From Flavobacterium sp. BFFFF2 (GTDB lineage: Bacteria; Bacteroidota; Bacteroidia; Flavobacteriales; Flavobacteriaceae), in NCBI GenBank assembly GCA_002256385.1, contig NKJD01000001.1, positions 1 through 64,000 on the forward strand: a stretch of DNA of 64,000 nucleotides, in the 5' to 3' direction. Below, piece by piece: positions 46,850 to 56,249 of this stretch. The stretch's first letter is position 1, and every line of letters starts with the position of its first letter. A model generated the notes under the pieces. That model did not search any database. It was not told the origin of the DNA and saw only the letters and a program-made list of their open reading frames with translations. The translations under genes and the position numbers were made by a program.

Positions 46850-49444
46850 TCATTTTGTAGTATTCCTAAAAACCAATTCCTTATCAAAACAATCCAACAG
46901 AATAATGCTGTCGGCAGTTACTTTCCCACCTAAAATTTCTTTTGACAATTCATTCAACACTTCCCGTTGAATCACCCTTTTAACCGGGCGTGCACCGTAT
47001 TCGGGGTCATAGCCTTTTTGGGCCAAATAATTGATGGCTTCGGGGGTGGCATCCATCACAATGTGTTGTTGCGCTAATTGATGAAACACCTTATGCAATT
47101 GGATGCGTACAATTTCTTGCAGGTCATTCGCTTGCAATGGGCTGAACACCACAATTTCGTCAATCCGATTAATGAATTCAGGTCGAACCACTTGCTTGAT
47201 CAACCCCAACACCTCCACTTTGGCCAGTTCCAAGGCTTTTTCGGGGGCGCCTTTAAATTGCTCAAACTTTTCGTTGATCACCTCACTGCCCATGTTGGAA
47301 GTCATAATGATGATGGTGTTTTTAAAATCAGCCAATCGGCCTTTGGAGTCAGTGAGTCGACCCTCGTCGAGCATTTGCAACAAGATATTAAACGTGTCTG
47401 GATGTGCCTTTTCAATTTCATCCAATAAAATGACGGAATATGGTTTGCGCCGAACGGCTTCGGTCAATTGACCGCCTTCGTCATACCCCACATAACCTGG
47501 AGGCGCGCCCACCAATCGGCTCACCGCATGACGTTCTTGGTATTCGCTCATGTCAATGCGGGTTAAGGCATTTTCATCGTTAAATAAATAGTCGGCCAAG
47601 GCTTTGGCCAGTTCCGTTTTACCTACGCCTGTGGTGCCCAAAAACAAGAAGGAACCAATGGGTTTGTTGGCATCTTGCAAGCCAGCCCTGCTGCGCCGAA
47701 CGGCATCGCTTACTGCCTCAATCGCTTCTTGTTGGCCAACCACTCTTTTTTGCAATTCGGCCTCCAAAAACAAGAGTTTTTCCCGTTCACTTTGAATCAT
47801 TTTCACCACAGGAATGCCCGTCCATTTGGCCACCACTTCGGCTATATCTTCGTAAGTAACTTCTTCCTTAATCATGGATTTCCCATGTTGAAATGTGGCC
47901 AGTTCTGCTTGGTTTCGCTCAATTTCAGCCTGAACCACCTGAATTTTTCCATAGCGAATTTCGGCCACTTTGCCATAATCGCCTTCGCGTTCGGCCCGGT
48001 CGGCTTCCATTTTGAGTTCGTCCATTTGTTGTTTGGCGTTCTGAATGGCATCAACCCGGTCTTTTTCTTGTTTCCATTGGGCATATAGCTCGGCGCGGTC
48101 TTCTTTTAAATTGGCCAATTCCAAACCAATAACCGTCATTTTCGCTGTGTCATTTTCGCGTTTAATGGCCTCCAATTCAATTTCCAATTGCGTGATTTTT
48201 CGGTCAAGCGCATCCAATTCTTCGGGCTTCGAATTGATTTCCATGCGCAACTTGGATGCCGCTTCGTCTATCAAATCAATGGCTTTGTCGGGTAAAAACC
48301 GATTGGTAATGTACCTTTTTGACAATTCGACTGCACCGATAATGGCTTCATCTTTGATTTGCACCTTGTGGTGTGTTTCATATTTTTCTTTGATGCCTCG
48401 TAAAATCGAAATGGCGCTTTCGGTGTCGGGTTCATCAATGTTAACCTTCTGAAAACGGCGTTCCAGCGCTTTGTCTTTTTCAAAATATTTTTGATACTCG
48501 TCAAGGGTAGTGGCACCAATGGCACGTAATTCACCGCGTGCCAAAGCGGGTTTTAAAATATTGGCTGCATCCATGGCCCCTTCGCCCCCACCCGCGCCCA
48601 CCAAAGTGTGGATTTCATCAATAAAGAGAACAATTTCACCTTCGGCTGAAATTACCTCTTTGACCACGGCTTTCAAGCGTTCTTCGAATTCGCCTTTGTA
48701 CTTGGCTCCAGCAATCAGCGATCCCATATCTAGTGAAAACACCTGTTTATTTTTCAAATTTTCAGGGACATCTCCCGCCACGATGCGGTGCGCCAAACCT
48801 TCGGCTATCGCTGTTTTACCCACACCAGGCTCGCCAATCAGCATGGGGTTGTTTTTGGTACGGCGGGTTAAAATTTGCAACACCCTTCTGATTTCTTCAT
48901 CGCGGCCAATGACCGGGTCAAGCTTGCCATTTTTGGCCGCTTCATTCAAATTTCGGCCATATTTATTCAAGGCATTATACGATTCTTCGGCCGACTGAGA
49001 GGTCACGCGGCTGCCTTTGCGCACCTCTTGAATGGCTTGTTCCAATGCGGCCTTTTGTACCCCTTGTTCTTGCAACATCTTACTCACTTTGCTTGGCTCT
49101 TTGACCATGGCCAATAACAGCATTTCAAGCGAAATAAATTCATCTTTAAATTGTTGGGCTAATTTTTCGGCTTGCTGCAAAATGGCTGTCATTTCACGTG
49201 AAAAATTCAACGAATTTCCCGTCACTTTCGGCATGCTTTGCATGTGCCGCTCCAAAATTTGTTCTAAGGTGGCCACATTGGCGCCCGCTTGTTGCAGCAA
49301 CAAACTACTTAGCTGTGGATCGGTTTTTAACAGCGCCAATAAAAGGTGCAAGCCATCCACTTCTGGGTGCTGAAACCGTTGGGCCAGCTGTTGCGCTTGC
49401 TGAATGGTTTCCTGTGTTTTTTCGGTAAATGATTGGGTATTCAT
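46850..49444 (-). CDS. clpB: disaggregase chaperone ClpB
   Basis: This 864-aa AAA+ chaperone rescues aggregated proteins with DnaK. The N domain (about 1-145) has QHPEVDGLHLLLALLK. D1 has [15 protein letters not shown] and FIDEIHTLVGAGGGEGAMDA. A coiled-coil middle domain spans about 400-520. D2 has FLGTTGVGKTELAKALADYL and the [20 protein letters not shown] segment. It lacks the VGF ClpP-docking tripeptide, so it acts without ClpP, unlike ClpC at 26.5 kb. It seems to be transcribed alone. Confidence 0.96.
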   Translation of the reverse strand: MNTQSFTEKTQETIQQAQQLAQRFQHPEVDGLHLLLALLKTDPQLSSLLLQQAGANVATLEQILERHMQSMPKVTGNSLNFSREMTAILQQAEKLAQQFKDEFISLEMLLLAMVKEPSKVSKMLQEQGVQKAALEQAIQEVRKGSRVTSQSAEESYNALNKYGRNLNEAAKNGKLDPVIGRDEEIRRVLQILTRRTKNNPMLIGEPGVGKTAIAEGLAHRIVAGDVPENLKNKQVFSLDMGSLIAGAKYKGEFEERLKAVVKEVISAEGEIVLFIDEIHTLVGAGGGEGAMDAANILKPALARGELRAIGATTLDEYQKYFEKDKALERRFQKVNIDEPDTESAISILRGIKEKYETHHKVQIKDEAIIGAVELSKRYITNRFLPDKAIDLIDEAASKLRMEINSKPEELDALDRKITQLEIELEAIKRENDTAKMTVIGLELANLKEDRAELYAQWKQEKDRVDAIQNAKQQMDELKMEADRAEREGDYGKVAEIRYGKIQVVQAEIERNQAELATFQHGKSMIKEEVTYEDIAEVVAKWTGIPVVKMIQSEREKLLFLEAELQKRVVGQQEAIEAVSDAVRRSRAGLQDANKPIGSFLFLGTTGVGKTELAKALADYLFNDENALTRIDMSEYQERHAVSRLVGAPPGYVGYDEGGQLTEAVRRKPYSVILLDEIEKAHPDTFNILLQMLDEGRLTDSKGRLADFKNTIIIMTSNMGSEVINEKFEQFKGAPEKALELAKVEVLGLIKQVVRPEFINRIDEIVVFSPLQANDLQEIVRIQLHKVFHQLAQQHIVMDATPEAINYLAQKGYDPEYGARPVKRVIQREVLNELSKEILGGKVTADSIILLDCFDKELVFRNTTK

Positions 49445-49495
49445 TTTGATTTATATTATTTAAATATCGAGCTACTTTTGAAAGTGTCCAACAGC

Positions 49496-49524
49496 TTGTT
49501 TCAATGATTTTTTCAGTAGGTTTG
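49496..49524 (+). promoter_or_regulatory. candidate promoter of the ytxJ-like gene
   Basis: TTG (49496-49498), 18 nt and TAGGTTTG (49517-49524) match the consensus. It is about 108 nt upstream of the ATG. In AT-rich DNA a chance match remains possible. Confidence 0.45.
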
Positions 49525-49631
49525 TACTTTCATTTAAAGTCCGTCAATTGCCATTCCAAAGCGCATTAAATGACATAACGGCACGTTTTAAAAGCATTAT
49601 TAATTAATAAACGACAAAAAGTCAGCATAAT

Positions 49632-50018
49632 ATGGCGTGGTCACTTTTTAAATCGGCTGATGAACCAGCCAACAACATCGCATCATTTTGGATTCCACTG
49701 ACCGCTTCTGTGCAGTTGAATGAACTTCTTTCCGCATCAAAGGAAGGTTTTGTGCTTGTTTTTAAACACAGTACGCGTTGCGGTATTAGTAAAAACGCGT
49801 TGAAATATTTTGAAAAAGAGCTTGATGAGGTAGCACAAAATAATTGCTATTACCTTGATTTGCTCAACTACCGCCCAGTTTCCAATGACATTGCCCAACA
49901 ATGGGAAGTGGAACATCAGTCGCCCCAACTGATTGTTTTAAAAGACGGTAAAGTGTTGTTTTCAGCATCACACGAACAAATTGATGCAAAGGTGGTCAAC
50001 CGCTTATATCAAATTTAG
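49632..50018 (+). CDS. ytxJ: bacillithiol-system redox protein, YtxJ-like
   Basis: The 128-aa thioredoxin-fold protein has a single reactive cysteine C50 in FKHSTRCGISKNALKYF and the later SPQLIVLKDGKVLFSASHE. YtxJ (DUF2847) proteins are monothiol bacilliredoxin-like enzymes that reduce bacillithiol mixed disulfides. It implies this organism makes bacillithiol, though the synthesis genes are not here. It ends 4 nt into the convergent TerB-like gene. Confidence 0.88.
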   Translation: MAWSLFKSADEPANNIASFWIPLTASVQLNELLSASKEGFVLVFKHSTRCGISKNALKYFEKELDEVAQNNCYYLDLLNYRPVSNDIAQQWEVEHQSPQLIVLKDGKVLFSASHEQIDAKVVNRLYQI

Positions 50019-50428
50019 TTGTGTTGCTCTTGAATTAATTGCATCAATACGGCTGGCTTGATGGTGGTTTGCGGATTCCGTTTCATGGTGTGTAAAATGC
50101 GTTTGGTAGCCGATAAATTCAACCCCATGCGCAAAGCTACTTCTTGAATGAATTGCCATTCACGCTCATGAATTCGTTGGTCGCAAAACATAATTAATGC
50201 CAACCGATAAAATTGCTGGTACCGTTCAAATTCAGAAACAGCAGGGATAATAGGCATTTCTTCATGGTACAAGGCAAGCAAGTTAGCAGCTGGGAATTGA
50301 AGCGATAAGGCAATCATTTCGATGAATTGCTTTTCACGGGCATGTAATTGGCCATCAATTGTTGAAAAGTGAATCAATTCCAACAAAATCGTACGGGCTT
50401 CCTCGGTGGTGTACATCATTATCAACAT
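50015..50428 (-). CDS. TerB-like small protein
   Basis: The 137-aa all-helical protein has two related halves, LLELIHFSTIDGQLHAREKQ and ALIMFCDQRIHEREWQFIQE. Both show the 'D-x2-H-x-RE' acidic-helix pattern of TerB-like domains. Homologues are sometimes annotated as excinuclease subunit, without support. Role unknown, perhaps metal-linked. It could begin at MMYTTEEARTILL, a few codons inside the annotated start. It faces the ytxJ gene. Confidence 0.65.
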   Translation of the reverse strand: MLIMMYTTEEARTILLELIHFSTIDGQLHAREKQFIEMIALSLQFPAANLLALYHEEMPIIPAVSEFERYQQFYRLALIMFCDQRIHEREWQFIQEVALRMGLNLSATKRILHTMKRNPQTTIKPAVLMQLIQEQHN

Positions 50429-50457
50429 ATTTTTGGCTAAAATACAAATTAACCTAA

Positions 50458-51282
50458 ATGACGCATCTTTTTAACCTCAAATCGAGCGCTTATGGCCTCG
50501 CCCTCTTTAGCTTTTTCTGCACTTGCTTTGGCTGGTCACAATCTGATACCAAAGGAAAAGTAGACACTTTAACGATAAAAAACAGCAGCGGTACGGTGGC
50601 CAAAAAACTGTGGATCTACTTACCTCGAAATTATGAACGCAACCATAAAAAGTACCCCGTGATTTACATGACGGATGGCCAGAATTTGTTTGAAGCTGGA
50701 CATGGCTACGGGGGTGAATGGCGGGTCGATGAAACTTTAGATAGCCTAAAAGCCAAAGTAATCGTAGTGGGCATTGAACATGGCGGCAGTGAACGGATCA
50801 ATGAGTTAACGCCTTGGCCACACGCCAAATACGGAGGTGGAAAGGCCGATGAAATGTTAACTTTTTTAACGGAAACCATCAAGCCTTATGTGGACGGCCA
50901 TTTTAGAACCAAGTCCAATGCCTCACATACAGCCATTATGGGAAGCTCACTGGGGGGCTTGTTTGCTTTGTTTGCCACTTTGAAACACCCTACTATTTTT
51001 GGAAAAGCGGCTGTTTTGTCGCCGGCCATTTGGATTAACCGCGACCCCATTTTGGGCTTAATCAATCAACAGAAATCCAATGAAACACGATATTTTTTTA
51101 GTTGCGGCGATGCCGAAGGCGATCCGGACATGATCCCAGACATGCAGGAAGCGATCAAAAGAATTCACCGCTTGCGTTGTTATTGTTTACATGCCGATAA
51201 AAAAGTGATTTACCCGGGTGCCAAACATTCCGAAACCCAATGGGTAAAAGCTTTTCGAGATGCTTACTTGTGGTTGTATTGA
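50458..51282 (+). CDS. exported esterase, D-family alpha/beta hydrolase
   Basis: The 274-aa protein has a signal peptide (LALFSFFCTCFGWSQS). An esterase-D/PF00756-type alpha/beta hydrolase follows, with YPVIYMTDGQNLFEAGHGYGGEW, VVGIEHGG and the nucleophile serine in IMGSSLGGLFALF (G-x-S-x-G). An acid near FSCGDAEGDP and a His in GAKHSETQWVKAF complete the likely triad. Relatives hydrolyse siderophore lactones, feruloyl esters or acetyl groups. The substrate is not indicated by neighbours. Confidence 0.88.
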   Translation: MTHLFNLKSSAYGLALFSFFCTCFGWSQSDTKGKVDTLTIKNSSGTVAKKLWIYLPRNYERNHKKYPVIYMTDGQNLFEAGHGYGGEWRVDETLDSLKAKVIVVGIEHGGSERINELTPWPHAKYGGGKADEMLTFLTETIKPYVDGHFRTKSNASHTAIMGSSLGGLFALFATLKHPTIFGKAAVLSPAIWINRDPILGLINQQKSNETRYFFSCGDAEGDPDMIPDMQEAIKRIHRLRCYCLHADKKVIYPGAKHSETQWVKAFRDAYLWLY

Positions 51283-51603
51283 ATAGTAATTTTTCAAAAA
51301 GAGAAGAAACAATATTATTGAGTAATTCTTTAAAAGTTTATTGTGAGTTAATTGTTTTATATTTGTTTGAAATTTAAAATAACGAAACTAATAAAAAATA
51401 TTTTTTTTTAATTTTGCTGTAGCTTGATTTTTCAAATTAGTTGTGTTCAATATGGCACTAATGATATTAATGTAAAAGTAAAAAAAGAACTTTCCAACTC
51501 TTAAGTCTTAACCTGAGTTTGTTGGTTCTTTCTGGATTATGAAGAGAATTAAATAACTTTCCCAGTGTATCTATTTGTGCGGCAATTGCCCCAGAATTAA
51601 ATA
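51283..51603. other. very AT-rich region before the FemAB/DegT pair
   Basis: No gene was seen. A TAATTTTG (51409-51416) could serve as a -7 element but lacks a -33 partner. Base composition is visibly more AT-rich than in the flanking housekeeping genes. Confidence 0.4.
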
Positions 51604-51663
51604 ATGAAAAAGATTAATTTAGAGCGTATGAAGCGTTTATTAATGGGGGAAATAGCTACATGA
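51604..51663 (+). CDS. 19-codon ORF coupled to the FemAB-like gene
   Basis: The frame reads MKKINLERMKRLLMGEIAT. It ends with TGA one base before the next gene's ATG, so ribosomes could re-initiate there. The 'KKINLERMKRLL-GE' pattern resembles leader peptides of Bacteroidota ribosomal peptides, but no GG cleavage site or core region follows. It may be a leader-type regulatory ORF, a relic, or chance. Confidence 0.35.
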   Translation: MKKINLERMKRLLMGEIAT

Positions 51664-51664
51664 T

Positions 51665-52597
51665 ATGTTGAGAGAACTTAACAAAGAAGAATATTACGCA
51701 ATTTTTAAATCTTCAAAAAACCCTTTCTTAATAAAGGAATTCATTAATATCAATGAACATAAGGTTGATAAATTGTTGTTCTTGGTTGAAAATGAGGAAA
51801 AACCGTCCATAGGTATTGTCCTAGGGGTACGCAATGATTCATTACATAGCCCATTTTCCGCCCCATTTGGAGGATTACATTATGCTCATGAAAATATTTA
51901 CGTATCAAAAGTGAATCAATTTGTCATGGATTTATTTAATTTTATTAGCGTAAATAATTACGAAAAATTTAGTTTGACCATGCCACCCTCTATTTATGGT
52001 TGTTCATTTAATGCTAAGGTGATAAATTGTATGTACCGAAATGGTTTTTCAATCGATACGCTAGAGCTAACAAGTTTCATTCGATTGGATGAATTTGAAA
52101 ATAAATTTACTACAAAAAGTAGCCGTGAATATTACCGCCAAGCACAGCGTAATGTTCTTGTGTTTAAAATGGTACAAGATTTGTCTGAAAAACAGCTCAT
52201 TGTTCAATTGATCAAAGAAAATAGAGAAAGAAGCAACAGGCTCTTGAGAATGACTTTAGAGGATTTCATATCCCTAGAAAAAATATGGCAAGTTGATTAT
52301 GCTGCAGTTTATGATGAAAACCAAAATATGGTAGCGGCGGCAATTTTTTATATATTTCCTGACAATCCAATCGTTTATACTGCAATTTGGGGTGATTCTT
52401 TAGATGGCAGACCATTAAGAGCAATGGATTTTCTGTCGTATGAATGCTGGAGTTATTATAAAGCAATTAATAAGAAATTTATTGACCTAGGTATCTCAAC
52501 TGAAAGTGGCGGTGTACCTAATGAGGGACTTTTGAGATTCAAAGAAACTCACGAGGCTAATACTGAACTAAGACTCATCATTTCGCTAAATAATTAA
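51665..52597 (+). CDS. FemAB/GNAT-like acyltransferase
   Basis: The 310-aa protein resembles FemAB-type GNAT transferases. It has two acyltransferase-like halves, with FGGLHYAHENIYVSKVNQFV, KSSREYYRQAQRNVL, KENRERSNRLLRMTLEDFISL and YDENQNMVAAAIFYIFPDN, and no membrane segment. Such proteins transfer acyl or aminoacyl groups in cell-wall and surface-glycan synthesis. It is followed by a DegT-like aminotransferase 3 nt later, with which it likely forms a sugar- or peptide-modification pair. Codon use is AT-richer than in the neighbours, which points to acquisition. Confidence 0.75.
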   Translation: MLRELNKEEYYAIFKSSKNPFLIKEFININEHKVDKLLFLVENEEKPSIGIVLGVRNDSLHSPFSAPFGGLHYAHENIYVSKVNQFVMDLFNFISVNNYEKFSLTMPPSIYGCSFNAKVINCMYRNGFSIDTLELTSFIRLDEFENKFTTKSSREYYRQAQRNVLVFKMVQDLSEKQLIVQLIKENRERSNRLLRMTLEDFISLEKIWQVDYAAVYDENQNMVAAAIFYIFPDNPIVYTAIWGDSLDGRPLRAMDFLSYECWSYYKAINKKFIDLGISTESGGVPNEGLLRFKETHEANTELRLIISLNN

Positions 52598-52600
52598 TTA

Positions 52601-53542
52601 ATGTTTGTATTAAACCCTGATCCTTACAGTACGCCAGTTTATAGAATTGGAACTTTCGTGACGCAGTCAATTGCAAGGAATTCAAAATTAGAGGCGTCTT
52701 GGTCTGAAGTAGCTATTAATTATCTTAATCAAAGGTTTGGATCAGATAACTGGATATTAACAATCAATGGAAGAGAGGCAATGGCATTAGCAATGCAAAG
52801 TCTAAATTTGTCAAAAACGGCAAACACCACCATTTTAACACCTTCAAATAATTTTTACATCAGTGGTTGCGTAACATCTACCATTGAAAAATATTGCCAT
52901 TGGAATCGTGAAAAAGGGGATCAGTCAGATGCTTATTTTGTAAACCACGAGTTTGGATATCTATATCAGGATATGGAGGCCTTAACTAAAGAAAATATTC
53001 CCATCATCGAAGATTGTTGCACGACCTTTTTTAGTCAAAATGAAAATAAGAAAATTGGAAAGTATGGTGATTTTTCTGTTTACAGCTTTTCAAAATTCTT
53101 TTCAATTCAAATAGGAGGTTTGCTCGTTTCAAATAAAGAAAAAATCACAGATAAGTTACGTCATGCTTCACAATTAACCGAACAAGAAAAGCATTACATC
53201 TTAAAAGTTATAGGCTTTGAAATTAGTATGAAAGATGAAATATTAGCCCAACGGAATACTATTTGGCAATATGCTACAAAACAATACCAAGAATTTGGTT
53301 TTAGTTTAAGATTTCCTAGTGAAAAGGATGTAATTCCATCTCTCATTTTACTAAACAATCACGGCATTATAAAAGATTTAGTTGCGCATAAAGATTATTT
53401 AAACAAGCACGGTATTCAAAACAGTGTTTTCTATGGAGAAGATGCCTTTTTTGTGCCTTGTCATCAAAACTTAAATGAAACTGATGTGGATTATATTTTT
53501 TCGGTAACAAAAAATTACAAATTGAATCATGATAGCAAGTAA
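52601..53542 (+). CDS. DegT/DnrJ/EryC1/StrS-like PLP aminotransferase
   Basis: The 313-aa protein has the fold I aminotransferase layout, with NGREAMALAMQSLNLSK and PIIEDCCTTFFSQNE (PLP-pyridine D138). The PLP lysine K165 is in SVYSFSKFFSIQIGG, as in the SFSKxF lysine of the DegT family. It is about 60 aa shorter than typical DegT enzymes, so the C-terminal domain is reduced. Members make amino-sugar nucleotides for surface polymers. It ends 75 bp before a decayed transposase, so the operon may have been truncated by that insertion. Confidence 0.82.
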   Translation: MFVLNPDPYSTPVYRIGTFVTQSIARNSKLEASWSEVAINYLNQRFGSDNWILTINGREAMALAMQSLNLSKTANTTILTPSNNFYISGCVTSTIEKYCHWNREKGDQSDAYFVNHEFGYLYQDMEALTKENIPIIEDCCTTFFSQNENKKIGKYGDFSVYSFSKFFSIQIGGLLVSNKEKITDKLRHASQLTEQEKHYILKVIGFEISMKDEILAQRNTIWQYATKQYQEFGFSLRFPSEKDVIPSLILLNNHGIIKDLVAHKDYLNKHGIQNSVFYGEDAFFVPCHQNLNETDVDYIFSVTKNYKLNHDSK

Positions 53543-53617
53543 CATTTCTCTTGGAGTTAATGTAATTACAGATTCAACATCCTTCTTGCCCTAGACGTTT
53601 TATGTAGTAATGAATTT

Positions 53618-54730
53618 CTATAATTTCATTGGGCTTTGTGATTTAAACAGTGTTTTTTCAGAATAAACCCGTTGAATAAATTCTGGCAGTATTTCTAGTG
53701 GTGCCTTTAAGGGATTATCAAGCCGCAAGTGGAGTTTTTTTTTCAAAGATAGGCAGTCTGATAAAGGCAACTAGATTGGAATGATGCTACTTGTAATTTG
53801 CCGTTTCTTTAAGACTAGGACTGTTATCAAAGCGGTCAATATTTGTATCAGAACTGCATGGTGACTAGTACCGATAAATGTTTTTATATGCAGCAATTTT
53901 TTGATTTCACCTAAAAAAAATTTCTATTTACCATCTTGCTTTACAGCGTTCACTTTTAGTATTTACAGTCCCTTGAAGCTGATTTGTGATCAGCTCTATT
54001 ACCTGCTTGTTTTCGTAGATGCAGACACTTACCCATCGTAGTTTTCCTTTGTATTTATTCCTTGAGGCCTCCGTCTACAATTCAATGATCTCCTCCTCTA
54101 AGATGTGCTCATGCCTGTCATTTGGCAGTTCTCACTCCTTTACAGTTCTGAATCGGAGATTATCTTTGTGCCTTACCACGAAAAACACCTCGTTGCTGTC
54201 CCAAACGTGGAGCAGCCTAAAATCATGGTAGAACCTATCAGCTACTATAACGCTTCGTTTTAATAATGGAATATCGTATGCGCCTTTATTGTCAGCCGTT
54301 TTGCCGTCAGTAATATTCACGTAGGCACGAAGATTACCATCGCAATCCAGTACCGTATGCATCTTTACCGCCCCTTTCGCTGTCATATATTTTGTCCAAT
54401 CAAACAATTAGAGACACAGGCTGCTAGTAGTGCTATCCAAAAGTAATATTTCACTCTTAATACGAAACTTTACCTGCTTACATCCCGCCTATTGTACCAG
54501 ACTTTCAAGCACCAAATAGTAATAATCCTGAAAAAGGCCCCAATCCCTGTTTTTGTGTTGATAACTGATTGTAGACGTAGAAGGTACCTCTTTTATACCC
54601 TAGGTTCAGGTTACCTTTGGCTGAGCGAAGGCCGTTGCTCATGGCTAAAACAGGTTTACATTTAGCAAAGTGGCAAAAAAGTACGGAAATCAACTGTGTA
54701 TAACTGTCAAAAACCTATTTTATGCTTAAC
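53618..54730 (-). pseudogene. decayed IS4-family transposase
   Basis: Minus-strand translation gives several in-order pieces of an IS4 transposase, broken by stops and frameshifts. The N-terminal piece near 54690-54505 reads LISVLFCHFAKCKP and SNGLRSAKGNLN. The DDE-domain part at 54407-54132 reads FDWTKYMTAKGAVKMHTVLD, GNLRAYVNITDGKTADNKGA and VIVADRFYHDFRLLHVWDSN. After a stop come NKYKGKLRWVSVCIYENKQV and IELITNQLQG. A C-terminal piece near 53740-53630 reads LDNPLKAPLEILPEFIQRVY and SEKTLFKSQSPMK. No inverted ends were identified. It is inactive and marks a past insertion. Confidence 0.85.
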
Positions 54731-54963
54731 AATTTGACAGGCTTAAAACAATTTGAAAACTTTATACGTGATAACTTGCTAATAATCTGACAAAACAATA
54801 TTGATTTAAACCTGTGAAATTACTATTTTGCTGTGCAAATCAACGTTAACTTAAACATGCTTAATTTAGTCTCCCTTTTTTAATCGTTTAGGTCGCTATT
54901 GATTTCAGACTAATTTTTAATTACTCAAAGCCCATACTTCTACCAGTTATTTCAATTATTTAA

Positions 54964-54971
54964 TATCTTTG
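54964..54971 (+). promoter_or_regulatory. -7 element of the M43 protease gene
   Basis: TATCTTTG fits TAnnTTTG and lies 19 nt before the ATG at 54990. No strong -33 is visible. It supports 54990 as the start over a TTG upstream at 54969. Confidence 0.55.
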
Positions 54972-54989
54972 ACCGTTATACCAAGTACA

Positions 54990-56228
54990 ATGAAAAAATA
55001 TCTACTTTTTTTCGGTTTAATCTGCGCGTTGGGTTGGTCTCAGCCAATAGACAGATGCAATTACAGCAAATTCTTAAAAAAGAAATTCCAAGAACGTCCC
55101 GAATTAGAACAATACCACCGCGATATGCAAGCCTATTTGCGGCAGCCTCAAACGGCATTGGCCAATAAAAACAGCCAAATAGTGGTGACTATTCCCGTTA
55201 TTTTTCACATTTTATATAAAACAACAGCTCAGAATGTGTCTGATGCACAAATTGATTCTCAAATTGCAGTATTAAATGCAGATTACCGCAAACTGAATAC
55301 CAATTTTTCATCGGCTGTCCCGGCAGCTTATCAATCATTGGGTGCCGATGTTGAATTGCTGTTTTGCAAAGCAGTGCGCACGCCGGCAGGTGCAGCTACA
55401 ACTGGGGTGGTTCGAAAGTCAATTAATAGCAATGCCATTTTTGAAGATATTTATTTTACTTCTACGGGCGATTTGGCTTGGGATACCACGCAATACCTTA
55501 ACATTTGGGTTGGAAGTTTTACAGATACCACGTTATTAGGATTTGCTACGCCACCTTCTAATGTTGGTGATCCTTCAGATGGTTTATGTATTGGTTATAA
55601 GAACTTTGGATCGACCGGAACAGCGGTTTCTCCTTTTAATAAAGGTCGAACAGCAACCCACGAAATTGGCCATTATTTTGGTTTGGAACATCCTTGGGGC
55701 GAAGATGGGAGTGCATGTGGTAGCGGTCTAAATGATGATGGATGTGCCGATACGCCCGCAACCAACAATCCGTATTATGGTTGTCCTACTTTTCCAGACA
55801 ATACCAACATGTGCACATCAACAGCTAACGGTGCTATGTTTATGAATTATATGGACTATGTCAATGACATTTGCATGGGCTTTTTTACGGCTGGTCAAAA
55901 AGTGATTATGCGCAATGCCGTGAATGGGCCTCGTGCCGCCTTGTTAAATTCAAACGCATGTGTACCGCTATCAGTAGATCGTTTTGATGCGATCCAATCC
56001 ATTCAAGCATTTCCCAATCCTTTTTCAAATTACTTCACCCTTTCGTCGCCCAGCATGGACATCGACTCAGCAGACATATATAATTTGAATGGCCAATTGG
56101 TGAAGCAAATTAAAATGAATGGAAATAACACGCGCGTTGACATGGATGAGTTGCCTGCTTCGGCCTATTTTTTGCGTGTTTACCAGGGTTCAAATTTTGT
56201 CACTTCTCTTAAAGTGATCAAAAAATAA
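54990..56228 (+). CDS. secreted M43-type metalloprotease with T9SS sorting domain
   Basis: The 412-aa protein begins MKKYLLFFGLICALGWSQ, a signal peptide. A pro-region runs to about 65. The zinc site is H224-E-x2-H228-x5-H234 in THEIGHYFGLEHPWG, with the Met-turn FMNYMDY near 284, the arrangement of pappalysin-type (M43) peptidases. The C-terminal region from about residue 330 is a type A T9SS sorting domain (IQAFPNPFSNYFTLSS to TSLKVIKK). It should be secreted to the surface or medium. It lies just past the transposase relic, with no other gene in its unit. Confidence 0.93.
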   Translation: MKKYLLFFGLICALGWSQPIDRCNYSKFLKKKFQERPELEQYHRDMQAYLRQPQTALANKNSQIVVTIPVIFHILYKTTAQNVSDAQIDSQIAVLNADYRKLNTNFSSAVPAAYQSLGADVELLFCKAVRTPAGAATTGVVRKSINSNAIFEDIYFTSTGDLAWDTTQYLNIWVGSFTDTTLLGFATPPSNVGDPSDGLCIGYKNFGSTGTAVSPFNKGRTATHEIGHYFGLEHPWGEDGSACGSGLNDDGCADTPATNNPYYGCPTFPDNTNMCTSTANGAMFMNYMDYVNDICMGFFTAGQKVIMRNAVNGPRAALLNSNACVPLSVDRFDAIQSIQAFPNPFSNYFTLSSPSMDIDSADIYNLNGQLVKQIKMNGNNTRVDMDELPASAYFLRVYQGSNFVTSLKVIKK

Positions 56229-56249
56229 ATCTGTTTTTGTATACAATCC

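Noticed and set aside
47078..49428. Several plus-strand frames opposite clpB
   Set aside because: They are antisense shadows of the well-supported clpB gene, kept open by its codon bias.
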